Notes: generated by a model not told the origin, from the letters alone. DNA of 64,000 nucleotides from Saccharopolyspora shandongensis (GCF_900106995.1 NZ_FNOK01000031.1:1-64000); one strand, 5' to 3'. Counted from the first letter of the stretch, positions 33,708 through 42,923 are shown. Made by a program: numbers and translations.

Positions 33708-36674
33708 CTAGTCGGCCGCGGGCGAGTCGCGGAGGCTGTGCTTGCCTTCGCGGACACCGCGCTGGAAGCTGGCCAGCCGACCACGCATCACGTCCGCATC
33801 GCGACGCGGCTTGACGTCCGGCTCGGTGGCCGATCCCGGGACCAGTTGGGCTCTCGGGGTTCGCCGGGGCAGCCCGGCAGGCGTGTAGTCAGCGGTTTCC
33901 TGGTCGAGCAGCGGCTCGGGTTCCAGGGCGCCGTTGGTGCCGTTGTCGGTGTGCGGATACGGGTCCGGCTGCGGGGATACTCCCGTCGGCGCGGTGCCGT
34001 TGCTCGAGGTCAGCTGCTGGCGGTGGCGGCCCCGCCGAACACCGGCTTGGAAGCTCGCCAGCCGGCCGCGGGCTGCGTGCGGGTCGCGGGGTGGGCGCGC
34101 GCGTCCACCCGGCTCCGTGTCGGCGCTGCCGGCCACCAGGTTCGCCTGCGGAACTCGAAGCGGAAGACCCGCTGAGGTGTAGTCGGCGGGTTCCGCCGCC
34201 GCGACTTCCTCAGCCCGCTGCCAGGCCTGGTCATTCGAGAAGGTCCACGAGCTCTGGCCCCCATGACCGTTGGTCCTGGCAGGCTGAGAGGAAGGGAACT
34301 TTCCTGTCGCCGGTGACAGGAAAGTTCCCATGCTGTCACCCTCCGCCGAGGGGGCGGGCCATTGGATGGCGGGGCGGGTGGCGGCGTGCGGAGTCGCCCG
34401 GAACCAAGCGGACGCGAGATCGTCGAAGATCGGCGTCGGTGCCGTCACGCCATTGCGTTGCTCGACGGCCGGCACGGGCTCCCGGGTGATCTCTTCGGTG
34501 TTGAAGGCGTCGGCGGGCGGCACCTGCGGCGCGCCGTTGGCCGGGGAGCGGAACAGGCGGAAGCCGTTGCGCACCAGTTGGCGCTGGCCGGCCGCGTCCT
34601 GTTCGGCTGCTTCCCAGTCGAACTCCTCCACCAGCGTGTCGGCGGTGCGGGCGCTGGGCACGATGCCGTTGGCCCGCTGGACTGGTGCCGAGGGCGCTGC
34701 GTCCACCAGCAGTTCCGGCCCGAGATCGACCGCAACGCACAGTCCGGTCGCGTCCGGGCCGGGGCACAGTTCCACCCAGATGCCGTGGCGGGCGGCGAGC
34801 CGGCCGACCACGAACAGGCCCATGCGCCGGGACGTCGACAGCTTGATCTCCTCGTCGCCGGCCAGCCGCTGGTTCACGGCCGCGAGCTCGTCCTGCGACA
34901 TGCCGATGCCGCGGTCGATGATGTCGATGCCCAGCGACCCGTCGCCGCGCCGCTGCCCGGAGACGACGACCTGGGTTTCCGGCGCCGAGAAGTTCGCCGC
35001 GTTGTCGAGGAGTTCGGCCAGCAGCCGTACCAGGTCGCTCGCGGCGTATCCGACGATCTTGACCTCCGGAAACGGCTGCACGATCACCCGCGGGTAGTGC
35101 TCGATCTCCGACACCGCGGCCCGGATCAGGTCCGCGGGCGACGTCGGCTGCGTGAACCGCCGGGCGGGGTCAGCACCCGAGAGCACCATGAGGTTCTCGT
35201 TGTTGCGGCGCATCCGGGTCGCCAGGTGGTCCAGCTGGAACAGGGTGGCCAGCTGATCGGGGTCTTCCTCGTCGCGTTCGAGCTGCTCGAACAGCCGCAG
35301 CTGCCGCTCCAGCAGGCCCTGGCTGCGCCGCGACACGTTGATGAACGAGTCGCTGTAGCTGCGGCGGAGTTCGGCCTGCTCGGTGGCGAGGTTGACGGCC
35401 TGGGTGTGCACGTCGTCGAACGCCCGCGCCACATCGCCGATCTCGTCGTAGGTCTCCACCGGCACCTGCTCGACGCGGGGGCGGGTGGCGTGACCGGCGC
35501 GAATGTCGGCGACCGCCTGCGGCAGTTGGTAGTTCGCGGTGTCCAGCGCACTTCGCCGCAGGACGTCGAGCGACCCGAGCAGGTGGCGGGCGACCACGAC
35601 GACGACCGCGCCGGCGACCAGCAGAGCCGACAGCAGGATCACCGACTCCAGACCTGCCATGTTGCTCGCGTTGTCCTGCAGTGAGAACGCGGTGTCGTGC
35701 AGCTGCCGGTCCAGGTGGTCTTGAAGCGCGTCGAGCTCGTCATGCGCCGTCCGGGACTGGTCCTTCCACACCGCGGCCGACACCAGTGCCGTGGAAAGAC
35801 GCGACTTCGTGCTGTCGCGCTCGGCCATCGCCAGCTGCACCGAGGTTTCCCGCGCCGGGACCTCGGGCTTCGCGTACAGCTGGTCGTAGCGCATCCGCTG
35901 CTGCGGCGTGGCGGCCGCGCGGAACTCCTTGACCGCGGAGGTGCGGCGGGATTCGCTGGCCGCGAGCCGGGCCAGGTTGTCGGAGCTGAAACCGCCGCGG
36001 GTCAGCCCGGTGAGCACCAGGGCCTGCTGGAGCTGCATTTCTTCGCTGATCTGCCCCAGCTCGTGCGCGGTGGTGGCCGTGGACACGAGTTGTGACGACG
36101 AGATCTGGCTGATCAGCGTGCGGTCGAGCGCCATGAGCACACCGAGGAGCTCGGTGTAGGTGTTGATCGTCACTCCAGGATCGGCGTGACCGCCCAGCAC
36201 CTGCTGGCGGATCGGCGCGAGCCCGGTGAAGCGTCGGTCGGTTTCTTGCCGGGCGAACCGGACCGCTTCGCTGTCCGGGGTGGCCCGCAGCCGCTGGTGC
36301 ATGTCGTCCAGGGCCCGGTCCGTGGCGGTGAATCGTTCCTGCACTTCTGGCGCAGAAACCGGCCCGTGCACCAGGAACTCGGCGGCCTTGCTGCGTTCCT
36401 GCTGCAAGCCGTCGGTGGCCGCGCGCACCGCGCTGCCGGTCGCGACGAGCCGGTCCATCTTGGCGTATTCGTCGGCCTGGCTGATCTGGCTGCGGATCTG
36501 CAGCACGCCGAGCGCCAGGGCGAAGATCACCGGAACGAGTACTACGGCGGCGATCTTGGTGGGTAGTTTCCAGTGGCGCCAGCTGGTGATCCGCTCGGCG
36601 ACCTTCGGCGTGGTGCGGGACCACCTGGACGCCCGGGTCGCGTTCGCGGCCGGATTTTCGAGTCCGCTGCTCAC
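33708..36674 (-). CDS. cvnA: conservon sensor histidine-kinase-like protein with embedded repeat
   Basis: The 988-aa membrane sensor has two membrane spans (near 38-56 and 342-362) bracketing a nitrate/nitrite-sensor-like extracellular domain. A HAMP-like linker and a HATPase domain follow (ELLDNAANFSAPE near 556, DRGIGMSQDEL near 590). After about residue 660 comes a long disordered tail with repeated GRLASFQAGVR / GRLASFQRGVR and YTPAGLPRR-type segments. GTG 36674 has AAGGA upstream. The tail contains MGTFLSPATGKFP (about 780-793), encoded by an inverted pair of the chromosomal interspersed repeat. It heads cvnABCD. Confidence 0.9.
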   Translation of the reverse strand: MSSGLENPAANATRASRWSRTTPKVAERITSWRHWKLPTKIAAVVLVPVIFALALGVLQIRSQISQADEYAKMDRLVATGSAVRAATDGLQQERSKAAEFLVHGPVSAPEVQERFTATDRALDDMHQRLRATPDSEAVRFARQETDRRFTGLAPIRQQVLGGHADPGVTINTYTELLGVLMALDRTLISQISSSQLVSTATTAHELGQISEEMQLQQALVLTGLTRGGFSSDNLARLAASESRRTSAVKEFRAAATPQQRMRYDQLYAKPEVPARETSVQLAMAERDSTKSRLSTALVSAAVWKDQSRTAHDELDALQDHLDRQLHDTAFSLQDNASNMAGLESVILLSALLVAGAVVVVVARHLLGSLDVLRRSALDTANYQLPQAVADIRAGHATRPRVEQVPVETYDEIGDVARAFDDVHTQAVNLATEQAELRRSYSDSFINVSRRSQGLLERQLRLFEQLERDEEDPDQLATLFQLDHLATRMRRNNENLMVLSGADPARRFTQPTSPADLIRAAVSEIEHYPRVIVQPFPEVKIVGYAASDLVRLLAELLDNAANFSAPETQVVVSGQRRGDGSLGIDIIDRGIGMSQDELAAVNQRLAGDEEIKLSTSRRMGLFVVGRLAARHGIWVELCPGPDATGLCVAVDLGPELLVDAAPSAPVQRANGIVPSARTADTLVEEFDWEAAEQDAAGQRQLVRNGFRLFRSPANGAPQVPPADAFNTEEITREPVPAVEQRNGVTAPTPIFDDLASAWFRATPHAATRPAIQWPAPSAEGDSMGTFLSPATGKFPSSQPARTNGHGGQSSWTFSNDQAWQRAEEVAAAEPADYTSAGLPLRVPQANLVAGSADTEPGGRARPPRDPHAARGRLASFQAGVRRGRHRQQLTSSNGTAPTGVSPQPDPYPHTDNGTNGALEPEPLLDQETADYTPAGLPRRTPRAQLVPGSATEPDVKPRRDADVMRGRLASFQRGVREGKHSLRDSPAAD
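34294..34334. repeat. inverted repeat pair inside cvnA, copy 13
   Basis: The arms GGGAACTTTCCTGTC and GACAGGAAAGTTCCC have a six-base spacer, with the right unit extended to CATGCT. It is read in frame as part of CvnA. The 3' flank GTCACCCTCCGC matches that of the copy at 40358 (GTCGCCCTCCGC). Confidence 0.9.
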
Positions 36675-37510
36675 GACGCAGTCCTTTCCCGCGCGGTCGA
36701 GGTGTTCATCGATGGCGCGTTCGTGTGGTGGGCAGCCTGAGCCCGTCTGTGGTGTGCGCGGCAGGTTCTTGCAGGGCTGGCGGCGCTGCGTGCGGCCGGT
36801 TTTCGCCGGTGGCCGGTGTTGTCGTCGATACCGGCGTCCGGAGCCTGCGATGTCGGGGTGATCGCGGCCGCACCGGATTTGTCTTCGCCGGGTGTCGGTT
36901 TCGAGAACACTACCGCAATGAAATGATCTTTCTCTGTTCTCGAATTCGGTTGGCTGACCTGCTGATTCGGTGTTGATGGAGATCATTCTCGCCGGAGCCG
37001 TTCCGGATCTTGGCAATCGCGAACACTGATCGTGTTCGCCTGGCCGATCTTGAGAAGTGCTTTTGTCGCCTGATAGGTAGATGTTGGGGCTACGAATGAA
37101 TTTCTCGGTGCGGAGTCCTGCTGAGATTCCACCCGGTTGCTTGTCGTGCTCGGCGAGTGCCTTGTTGACCTGCTGAAACCTTTCGCAAATCAGGGCTTTC
37201 GGTTTGCGGAGGGCGGTTTCAGTGGTGTCCATGCGTGGGATCAGCACAGCAAAACGGCCACACACCGTGATCGGCGAATTCATCAATGTGTGTGCTGTGT
37301 CGCTGCGCGTGTCGGCGCTGCGGCGTTCGCTGGCTAGACTTTCGAACCGGTTGGCGGCGCGGGCAGCGCGGTTCGCCGACGCCCTGGATCCGCGAACTCT
37401 CGATAAAGCCGGATCGACTGCGAGCCAGGGTGCTCGGCCAAGGAGCACTGGGGAGCTCCGAAGCATCGACCGAATCCACGTCGATGCAGTTCGACTGCTT
37501 GGAAGGACGC
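36675..37510. other. 836-base gap between cvnA and DUF485
   Basis: This is divergent upstream DNA of cvnA and the acetate-permease operon. It is visibly less GC-rich around 36900-37300. I see no gene, repeat copy or tRNA; it may hold long untranslated leaders and promoters. Confidence 0.5.
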
Positions 37511-37930
37511 ATGCCCAACGGAACCCAGCCACCGCCGCCGCGAACGCCCGGAGGCGGGCCCGCGCCGGTGGCAACCTTCGGCCAGATCGACAAACCGGCA
37601 CCCCGCGCCAACCGGCCGGCACCGGACTACACCGCCATCGCGCGAAGCCCCGAATTCCTCGACCTCCGGGCCCGGCTGCGCCGCTTCGTCTTCCCGATGA
37701 CCGCGGTGTTCCTCCTCTGGTACCTCGGATACGTCGTCCTCGCCGCCTACCAGCCGGAGTTCATGAGCATCCGGCTCTTCGGCGAGGTCAACGTCGGCCT
37801 GGTCATGGGCATCGGCCAGTTCGCGACCACGATCCTGATCACCGCCCTCTACCTCAAGTACGCGGCTCGCCAGATCGATCCGCGCGTCGTGGCGCTGTAC
37901 CGGGAAGCGACCGGGGAGGAGCCGCGATGA
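37511..37930 (+). CDS. DUF485 membrane protein, ActP partner
   Basis: The 139-aa protein has a Pro-rich N-terminus, then the DUF485 domain: SPEFLDLRARLRRFVFPMTAVFLLWYLGYVVLAAY and VNVGLVMGIGQFATTILITALYLKYA (two spans; key motifs FLDLRARLRRFVFP and GIGQFATT). GGAAGGA precedes ATG 37511. The stop overlaps the symporter start (ATGA). It is the usual accessory of ActP-type permeases (YjcH-like). Confidence 0.9.
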   Translation: MPNGTQPPPPRTPGGGPAPVATFGQIDKPAPRANRPAPDYTAIARSPEFLDLRARLRRFVFPMTAVFLLWYLGYVVLAAYQPEFMSIRLFGEVNVGLVMGIGQFATTILITALYLKYAARQIDPRVVALYREATGEEPR

Positions 37931-39495
37931 TCAACGCCAATCCGGTGCTCAACATGAGCATCTTCGGGGTGTTCGTGCTGCTCACCCTGTACATGGTCTA
38001 CCGCGTGAGCAGCTCCGGCACGGCCACCGACTACTTCGCCGCAGGCGGCCGGTTCACCGGTTCGCAGAACGGCATCGCGCTCTCCGGGGACTTCCTGTCG
38101 GCGGCGTCGTTCCTCGGGATCGCCGGAGCGATCGCGGTGCACGGCTACGACGGATTCCTCTACTCGATCGGCTTCCTAGTGGGCTGGCTGGTCAACCTGC
38201 TGCTGGTCGCCGAGCTCCTGCGCAACACCGGCCGCTTCACGATGGGCGACGTGCTGAGTTTCCGGATGCGGCAGCGCCCGGTCCGCGCGGCCGCGGCAGT
38301 GTCCACATTGGTGATCTCCTTCGTCTACATGATCGCCCAGATGGCCGGCGCGGGCAGCCTGGTTGCGCTGCTGCTCGACGTGCACAGCTCGGGCGGTCAG
38401 GCGCTGGTGATCGGCGGCGTGGGCCTGGTGATGATCGTGTACGTGCTGGTCGGCGGCATGAAGGGAACCACCTGGGTGCAGATCATCAAGGCGGCCATGC
38501 TCATGCTGTGCGCGGCCATGATGACCCTGTTCCTGATGGGCAAGTTCGGCTTCAGCCTGACCTCGCTGCTGCAGCACGCGGCGGAGCAGAACCCGTTGGG
38601 AGACCGGATCTTCTCACCCGGCGCGAAATACGGTCAGAGCGAAGTGACCAAGCTGGACTTCGTGTCGCTGTCGCTGGCCTTGGTGCTGGGCGTCGCTGGG
38701 CTGCCGCACGTGCTGATGCGTTTTTACACCGTGCCCAACGCGCTGCAGGCGCGGCGTTCCGTGGTCTGGGCGACCTGCACGATGGCGTTGTTCTACCTGT
38801 GCACGCTCGTGATCGGCTACGGGGCGGGGGCGGTCAACGGCACCGAGGCGATCCTCGCGGCTCCCGGCGGCGAGAACTCGGCCGCGCCGCTGCTGGCATA
38901 CCGCGTCGGAGGCACGGTCTTGCTGGGCGTCGTCGCAGCGGTCGCCTTCGCGACCATCCTCGCCGTCGTCGCCGGGCTGACGCTGACCGCGTCCGCGTCC
39001 TTCGCCCACGACGTCTACGCCAACATCATGAAGCGTGGCAAGGCAGGCCCGGACTCGGAGGTGCGGGTCGCCCGCATGACGGCGCTCGTCATCGGCGCCG
39101 CGTCGATCCTCGGCGGCATCCTCGTCAACGGGCAGAACATCGCGTTCCTGGTGGCGCTCGCGTTCGCGTTCGCGGCTTCGGCGAACCTGTCGACGTTGCT
39201 ATTCTCGCTGTTCTGGCGGCGGTTCAACACCCGCGGCACGCTGTGGGGGATCTACGGCGGGCTGATCTCGTGCCTGGTGCTGGTCATCTTCTCGCCGGTG
39301 GTCTCGGGATCGCCGGACTCGATCCTGCCGGGCGTGGACTTCGCGTGGTTCCCACTGAGCAACCCCGGGATCGTGTCGATCCCGATCTCGTTCCTGTGCG
39401 GCTACATCGGCACGCTGCTCGGAGGAGGCCAGGTGAGCGAGAAGCGAACCGCGGAGATGGAAGTCCGAGCCCTTACCGGCATCGGCTCGTCCTGA
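37927..39495 (+). CDS. actP: cation:acetate symporter (SSS family)
   Basis: The 522-aa protein has about 13 spans. It has DYFAAGGRFTGSQNGIALSGDFLSAASFLGIAG near the start (motifs GDFLSAASFLG and YDGFLYSIGF), the long loop after GKFGFSLTSLL, and ASASFAHDVYANIMKRG, all typical of ActP/YjcG. It imports acetate or other short monocarboxylates with Na+ or H+. It is translationally coupled to DUF485. Confidence 0.92.
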   Translation: MINANPVLNMSIFGVFVLLTLYMVYRVSSSGTATDYFAAGGRFTGSQNGIALSGDFLSAASFLGIAGAIAVHGYDGFLYSIGFLVGWLVNLLLVAELLRNTGRFTMGDVLSFRMRQRPVRAAAAVSTLVISFVYMIAQMAGAGSLVALLLDVHSSGGQALVIGGVGLVMIVYVLVGGMKGTTWVQIIKAAMLMLCAAMMTLFLMGKFGFSLTSLLQHAAEQNPLGDRIFSPGAKYGQSEVTKLDFVSLSLALVLGVAGLPHVLMRFYTVPNALQARRSVVWATCTMALFYLCTLVIGYGAGAVNGTEAILAAPGGENSAAPLLAYRVGGTVLLGVVAAVAFATILAVVAGLTLTASASFAHDVYANIMKRGKAGPDSEVRVARMTALVIGAASILGGILVNGQNIAFLVALAFAFAASANLSTLLFSLFWRRFNTRGTLWGIYGGLISCLVLVIFSPVVSGSPDSILPGVDFAWFPLSNPGIVSIPISFLCGYIGTLLGGGQVSEKRTAEMEVRALTGIGSS

Positions 39496-39501
39496 CGTGG
39501 A

Positions 39502-39516
39502 GCATGGTTCCCATGC
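39502..39516. repeat. collapsed repeat palindrome, copy 14
   Basis: GCATGGTTCCCATGC looks like two opposed units with the inner part lost, just after actP. Confidence 0.55.
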
Positions 39517-39594
39517 AGCGGCCTGCTAGCTCGTGTGGACGAGATGATTGCCGTCGGGCTTAGCCGGGGCTGATGGCGGCGTCTACGAGCTGGG

Positions 39595-39615
39595 AGCATG
39601 GGAACCTTCCTGTCA
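39595..39615 (+). repeat. interspersed 21-bp repeat, copy 15
   Basis: A consensus copy between the convergent actP and GNAT genes. Confidence 0.85.
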
Positions 39616-39640
39616 CTGACGCGACCGGCTCCGGGTCTCT

Positions 39641-40192
39641 TCAGCGCGGTATCGGGATTTCGAAGTGGACGGACTGGCTGTACTGCTCGTCGCCACGCGC
39701 GTCGTAGATCTCCTTCGCCACCGCGTGCCAGAAAGGCTCGGCGCCTTCGATCGCCGGGTTGGTGTGCAGGTAGATCGCGGAGTAACCAGTCGTGTCGGCG
39801 ACGAAGTCGCTAGCCATCGCGACCAAAGCGCGTGCAAGACCGTGCCGGCGGTGCGCCCTGGCGACGTACACCCTGAACAGCTGAGCGGTCTCGCCGCTCG
39901 GGTAGCGATCGGCGATCCACTGTGGATGCGGCGGACTGCTGGGGCCGTTGGCTCGCACCGCCGTTGTCGCCGCGACCTCGCCGTCGCGGACCGCGACGAA
40001 CAGGGCGTGCCGAGGATTTTGCAGATACGTGGGCTCGATGTCGACGACGTCCGAGTGCCACTTCGAGTCGTAACCGTGCCCGAACTCGTTGTAGAAGGTG
40101 TCGAGCATGACCTTTCGCGCGCCATCAACGTCGGATGGCCTGGCGGCGCGGACGGTGTACTCGCCGATGCGGTGTTCGATGTTGTGCTGCAT
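39641..40192 (-). CDS. GNAT-family N-acetyltransferase
   Basis: The 183-aa protein has a GNAT fold: YTVRAARPSDVDGARKVML (strand 1/helix 1) and the acetyl-CoA pyrophosphate loop in VYVARAHRRHGLARALVAM (R-x2-G-x-A type). AIYLHTNPAIEGAEPFWHAVAKE contains the C-terminal helix. The acceptor substrate is unknown. AGAGGA precedes the ATG. Repeat copies flank it on both sides. Confidence 0.85.
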   Translation of the reverse strand: MQHNIEHRIGEYTVRAARPSDVDGARKVMLDTFYNEFGHGYDSKWHSDVVDIEPTYLQNPRHALFVAVRDGEVAATTAVRANGPSSPPHPQWIADRYPSGETAQLFRVYVARAHRRHGLARALVAMASDFVADTTGYSAIYLHTNPAIEGAEPFWHAVAKEIYDARGDEQYSQSVHFEIPIPR

Positions 40193-40236
40193 CGCGTCCT
40201 CTCTGAGTGATCGTTGATGCGCGTTCGTTCCTGGGC

Positions 40237-40256
40237 GGCAGGAAGGTTCCCTTGCT
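40237..40256 (-). repeat. interspersed repeat, copy 16
   Basis: The GGCAGGAAGGTTCCCTTGCT variant, 45 bases upstream of the GNAT start. Confidence 0.78.
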
Positions 40257-40357
40257 TCGGATCCGGGTCACCGAGGCCGCTCCAGTGAAGCAATGATAAT
40301 CATTTTCAATCCGACTGCAGGTGGCAACCCCCGTTTGAGCTGGGGCGTCGGGGTGAT

Positions 40358-40378
40358 TGACAGGAAAGTTCCCATGCT
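40358..40378 (-). repeat. interspersed 21-bp repeat, AAAGTT variant, copy 17
   Basis: TGACAGGAAAGTTCCCATGC with a GTCGCCCTCCGC extension shared with the cvnA copy. Confidence 0.85.
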
Positions 40379-40437
40379 GTCGCCCTCCGCGGCGGGTTGA
40401 CGGTGGGTGGGGGCGGGATTACGTTGGCGGCTGTTGT

Positions 40438-40446
40438 GGTCAGACC
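40438..40446. promoter_or_regulatory. FadR/GntR-type operator GGTCAGACC
   Basis: The odd-length palindrome GGTC-A-GACC resembles the TGGTCnGACCA core bound by FadR-subfamily GntR regulators. It lies 22 bases upstream of the oxidoreductase gene whose operon encodes such a regulator. Confidence 0.5.
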
Positions 40447-40467
40447 GTATGTCCAGTGAGGGGCTTG

Positions 40468-41808
40468 ATGAATCTCCACGCGTTGCTGGGCGAGCGGGCG
40501 CGGGATCGCGGGCCGGTCCGGGTCGGCGTGATCGGGGCGGGGAAGTTCGCCTCGATGTTTCTCACCCAGGCGTTGAGCACCGAAGCCATGCACGTCGTCG
40601 GCGTCGCAGACCTCGCACCGGAGCGAGCTCGGGCCGCGCTGCAGCGCACCGGCTGGCCCGCCGAGCGTTATGCGGCCGCGAGCTTCGGCGAGGCATTCTG
40701 CGGCGGCAGCACGCATGTCACCGACGATGCCGATGCGTTGATCGATGCTCCGGGGCTGGAGGTGGTCCTGGAGATCACCGGCGACCCCGTGGCAGGTGTG
40801 CGCCACGCGGTTCGCGCGATCGACGCCGGTCGGCACGTCGTGATGGTCAACGTCGAGGCCGACTGCATGGTGGGACCGCTGCTCGCGAAGCGGGCTCGCG
40901 CAGCCGGGGTGGTCTACTCGATGGCCTACGGCGACCAGCCGGCCCTGATCTGCGAGCTCGTCGATTGGGCTCGCACAGCGGGCTTCGACGTGGTGGCCGC
41001 GGGCAAGGGCACGAAGTACCTGCCCGAGTACCACGGGTCCACTCCGGACACGGTGTGGGAGCACTACGGTTTCACTCAGGAGCAGTTGGATCGCGGAGAT
41101 TTCAACCCGAAGATGTTCAACTCGTTCCTGGACGGGACGAAATCGGCCATCGAGATGGCGGCCGTCGCCAACGGCACCGGATTGGTGCCCCAGGACGAGG
41201 GCCTGCTCTTCCCACCCTGCGGAGTCGACGACCTGTCAACGGTGTTCCGGCCCGCCGAGATCGGGGGCCGGCTGACCCGCCGGGGCACCGTCGAGATCGC
41301 CTCCAGCCTCCACCGCGACGGCATCGACGTCGCGCGCGACCTGCGCTGGGGCGTCTACGTCACCTTCGAAGCGCGCACCGACTATGCGGTCCAGTGCTTC
41401 GCCGAATACGGCGTGCGCACGGATGAGACCGGGCGCTACGGCTCGCTCTACCGGCCTTACCACATGATCGGACTGGAATTGGGCATCAGCATCGCTTCGG
41501 TCGCCGTGCGTGGAGAAGCGACCGGGTGCCCGACAGGGTTCCGCGGAGACGTCATCTCCGTTGCAAAACGCGCGCTGAAGGCCGGGGAAGTCCTCGACGG
41601 CGAGGGCGGCTACATGGTTCACGGCAAGCTCGCCCCAGCGGAGACGTCGCTGAAGCTCGGTGCGTTGCCGATGGGGTTGGCCAGCGGCGTCAAGCTGCGC
41701 AACGACATTCCCCAGGGCGGCGTCGTCGGCTGGGATGACGTCGAAGTGGACGACTCGGTGCTGGCGGTGCAGTTGCGGCGCGAGCTGGAACGAACGATGC
41801 GCGGCTGA
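40468..41808 (+). CDS. COG4091-type NAD(P)-dependent oxidoreductase with C-terminal SAF domain
   Basis: The 446-aa protein has an N-terminal Rossmann fold (VRVGVIGAGKFASMFLTQAL, 18-37) with homoserine-dehydrogenase-like elements (VNVEADCMVGPLLAKRA, AAGKGTKYLPEYHGSTPD). A C-terminal SAF domain (from about 345: KRALKAGEVLDGEGGYMVHGKL) follows. Such predicted dehydrogenases sit in sugar-acid or polyol catabolic loci; the substrate is unknown. GAGGGG precedes ATG 40468. A GntR/FadR regulator follows 74 bases downstream in the same direction. Confidence 0.8.
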   Translation: MNLHALLGERARDRGPVRVGVIGAGKFASMFLTQALSTEAMHVVGVADLAPERARAALQRTGWPAERYAAASFGEAFCGGSTHVTDDADALIDAPGLEVVLEITGDPVAGVRHAVRAIDAGRHVVMVNVEADCMVGPLLAKRARAAGVVYSMAYGDQPALICELVDWARTAGFDVVAAGKGTKYLPEYHGSTPDTVWEHYGFTQEQLDRGDFNPKMFNSFLDGTKSAIEMAAVANGTGLVPQDEGLLFPPCGVDDLSTVFRPAEIGGRLTRRGTVEIASSLHRDGIDVARDLRWGVYVTFEARTDYAVQCFAEYGVRTDETGRYGSLYRPYHMIGLELGISIASVAVRGEATGCPTGFRGDVISVAKRALKAGEVLDGEGGYMVHGKLAPAETSLKLGALPMGLASGVKLRNDIPQGGVVGWDDVEVDDSVLAVQLRRELERTMRG

Positions 41809-41882
41809 CGGCGGGCAGGGGCGAGCTGCGCCCGTAGAGTGGGGCGGACTCCGGGAGCGCCGCAGGAAAAACGAGGAGAAGC

Positions 41883-42626
41883 GTGAGTTCCGCAAGCCAG
41901 AGCTCGTGGGAACCGGTGCGCAAGGTGCGCACCTACGAGCAGGTCATGGCGCAGATCGAGCAGCGCATGCTGGACGGGCTGCTCGCTCCCGGCGACAGGC
42001 TGCCCAGCGAACGCGAACTTTCGCAGCTCCTCGGCGTCAGCCGCCCGTCGCTGCGCGAAGCGCTGCGCGTGCTTGAGGCGCTCGGCATCGTCGAAGTTCG
42101 GCCCGGTCGCGGCCCCGAAGGCGGGACGGTATTCGTCGGTCACCCCGGTGAAGGGTTCGCCATCCTGCTGAAGATGCAGTTGGCGCTCGGGCACTTCAGC
42201 GGCACCGATGTGCTCCGCACTCGGCTGATGCTGGAGGAGTGGGCGGTCGCCGACGCGGCGCGCAACGCTACCGGCGAGGACCACGAGGCGCTGCGGAGCA
42301 TCCTGGACCAGATGGACGCGGCGGATCTGACCGCGCGCGACTTCAACCGCTTGGACACCGAGTTCCACGTGCGGATCGCCGAATCCACCGGCAACGCGCT
42401 GGCTTCATACCTGATGAGTTCGCTGCGCACCGCAATTCAGCGCCAGATGATCGACGCCTACGAGCAGTTGGCGGATTGGCGAGTGACTGCGAAGTCGGTG
42501 CGCGCCGAGCACCGGAACATCCTGCGGGCCGTCGAGGAGCACGACGCGCCGCGGGCAGTTGAGCTCGTTCGCGACCACATCAACGACTTCTACGAGACCG
42601 GATCGTTCACTGGCGGCGGCGCCTAG
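41883..42626 (+). CDS. GntR/FadR-subfamily regulator
   Basis: The 247-aa protein has an N-terminal winged HTH (LLAPGDRLPSERELSQLLGVSRPSLREALRVLEALGIVEVRPGRG; key segment LPSERELSQLLGVSRPSLREAL). An FCD ligand domain carries the metal-binding Asp/His set: D in FNRLDTEFHVRIAEST, and EHRNILRAVEEHD. GAGGAGAAGC precedes GTG. It probably controls the upstream oxidoreductase through GGTCAGACC. Confidence 0.92.
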   Translation: MSSASQSSWEPVRKVRTYEQVMAQIEQRMLDGLLAPGDRLPSERELSQLLGVSRPSLREALRVLEALGIVEVRPGRGPEGGTVFVGHPGEGFAILLKMQLALGHFSGTDVLRTRLMLEEWAVADAARNATGEDHEALRSILDQMDAADLTARDFNRLDTEFHVRIAESTGNALASYLMSSLRTAIQRQMIDAYEQLADWRVTAKSVRAEHRNILRAVEEHDAPRAVELVRDHINDFYETGSFTGGGA

Positions 42627-42794
42627 CCCGGTCGCCGACCGTCGGCTCGAACTTGTTGAAGAGCCCTCAATCCGTGAACTTCGGCGTCACTTGCCGCAGC
42701 AGCAGAGCATCGGCGTTCATCGTCACCAGGAGCAGTTCGGCCTCGGAGATCTTGGGGAGCGGTTCGCCGTCTGGAGGGGCGTCGGAGGTGTTGG

Positions 42795-42815
42795 AGCATG
42801 GGAACCTTCCTGTCA
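42795..42815 (+). repeat. interspersed 21-bp repeat, copy 18
   Basis: A consensus copy in the gap between the convergent GntR and MarR genes. Confidence 0.85.
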
Positions 42816-42847
42816 CCAGCTGGCCTGAAATGTCTTGTTTGGGTTGG

Positions 42848-42868
42848 AGTATGGGAACCTTCCTGTCA
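42848..42868 (+). repeat. interspersed 21-bp repeat, copy 19
   Basis: AGTATGGGAACCTTCCTGTC, a direct pair with copy 18 (53-base period, like copies 1 and 2). Confidence 0.82.
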
Positions 42869-42923
42869 ACCACGGCACCTGGATGGTCTCGTCTGCCGCT
42901 GGAGCAATCCGAAGTGGACGGGT

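Noticed and set aside
36675..37622. Extension of cvnA to a 1304-aa protein
   Set aside because: Residues before GTG 36674 are Arg-rich noise without ribosome site; AAGGA precedes the chosen GTG.
42667..42793. Short reverse-strand gene ending MNADALLLRQVTPKFTD in the GntR-MarR gap
   Set aside because: The frame looks gene-like for about 35 codons but has no start with a ribosome site and runs into a repeat copy; at most a remnant.
10577..42868. CRISPR array from the many 21-bp repeats
   Set aside because: Copies are scattered over 32 kb in both orientations with no regular spacers or cas genes.
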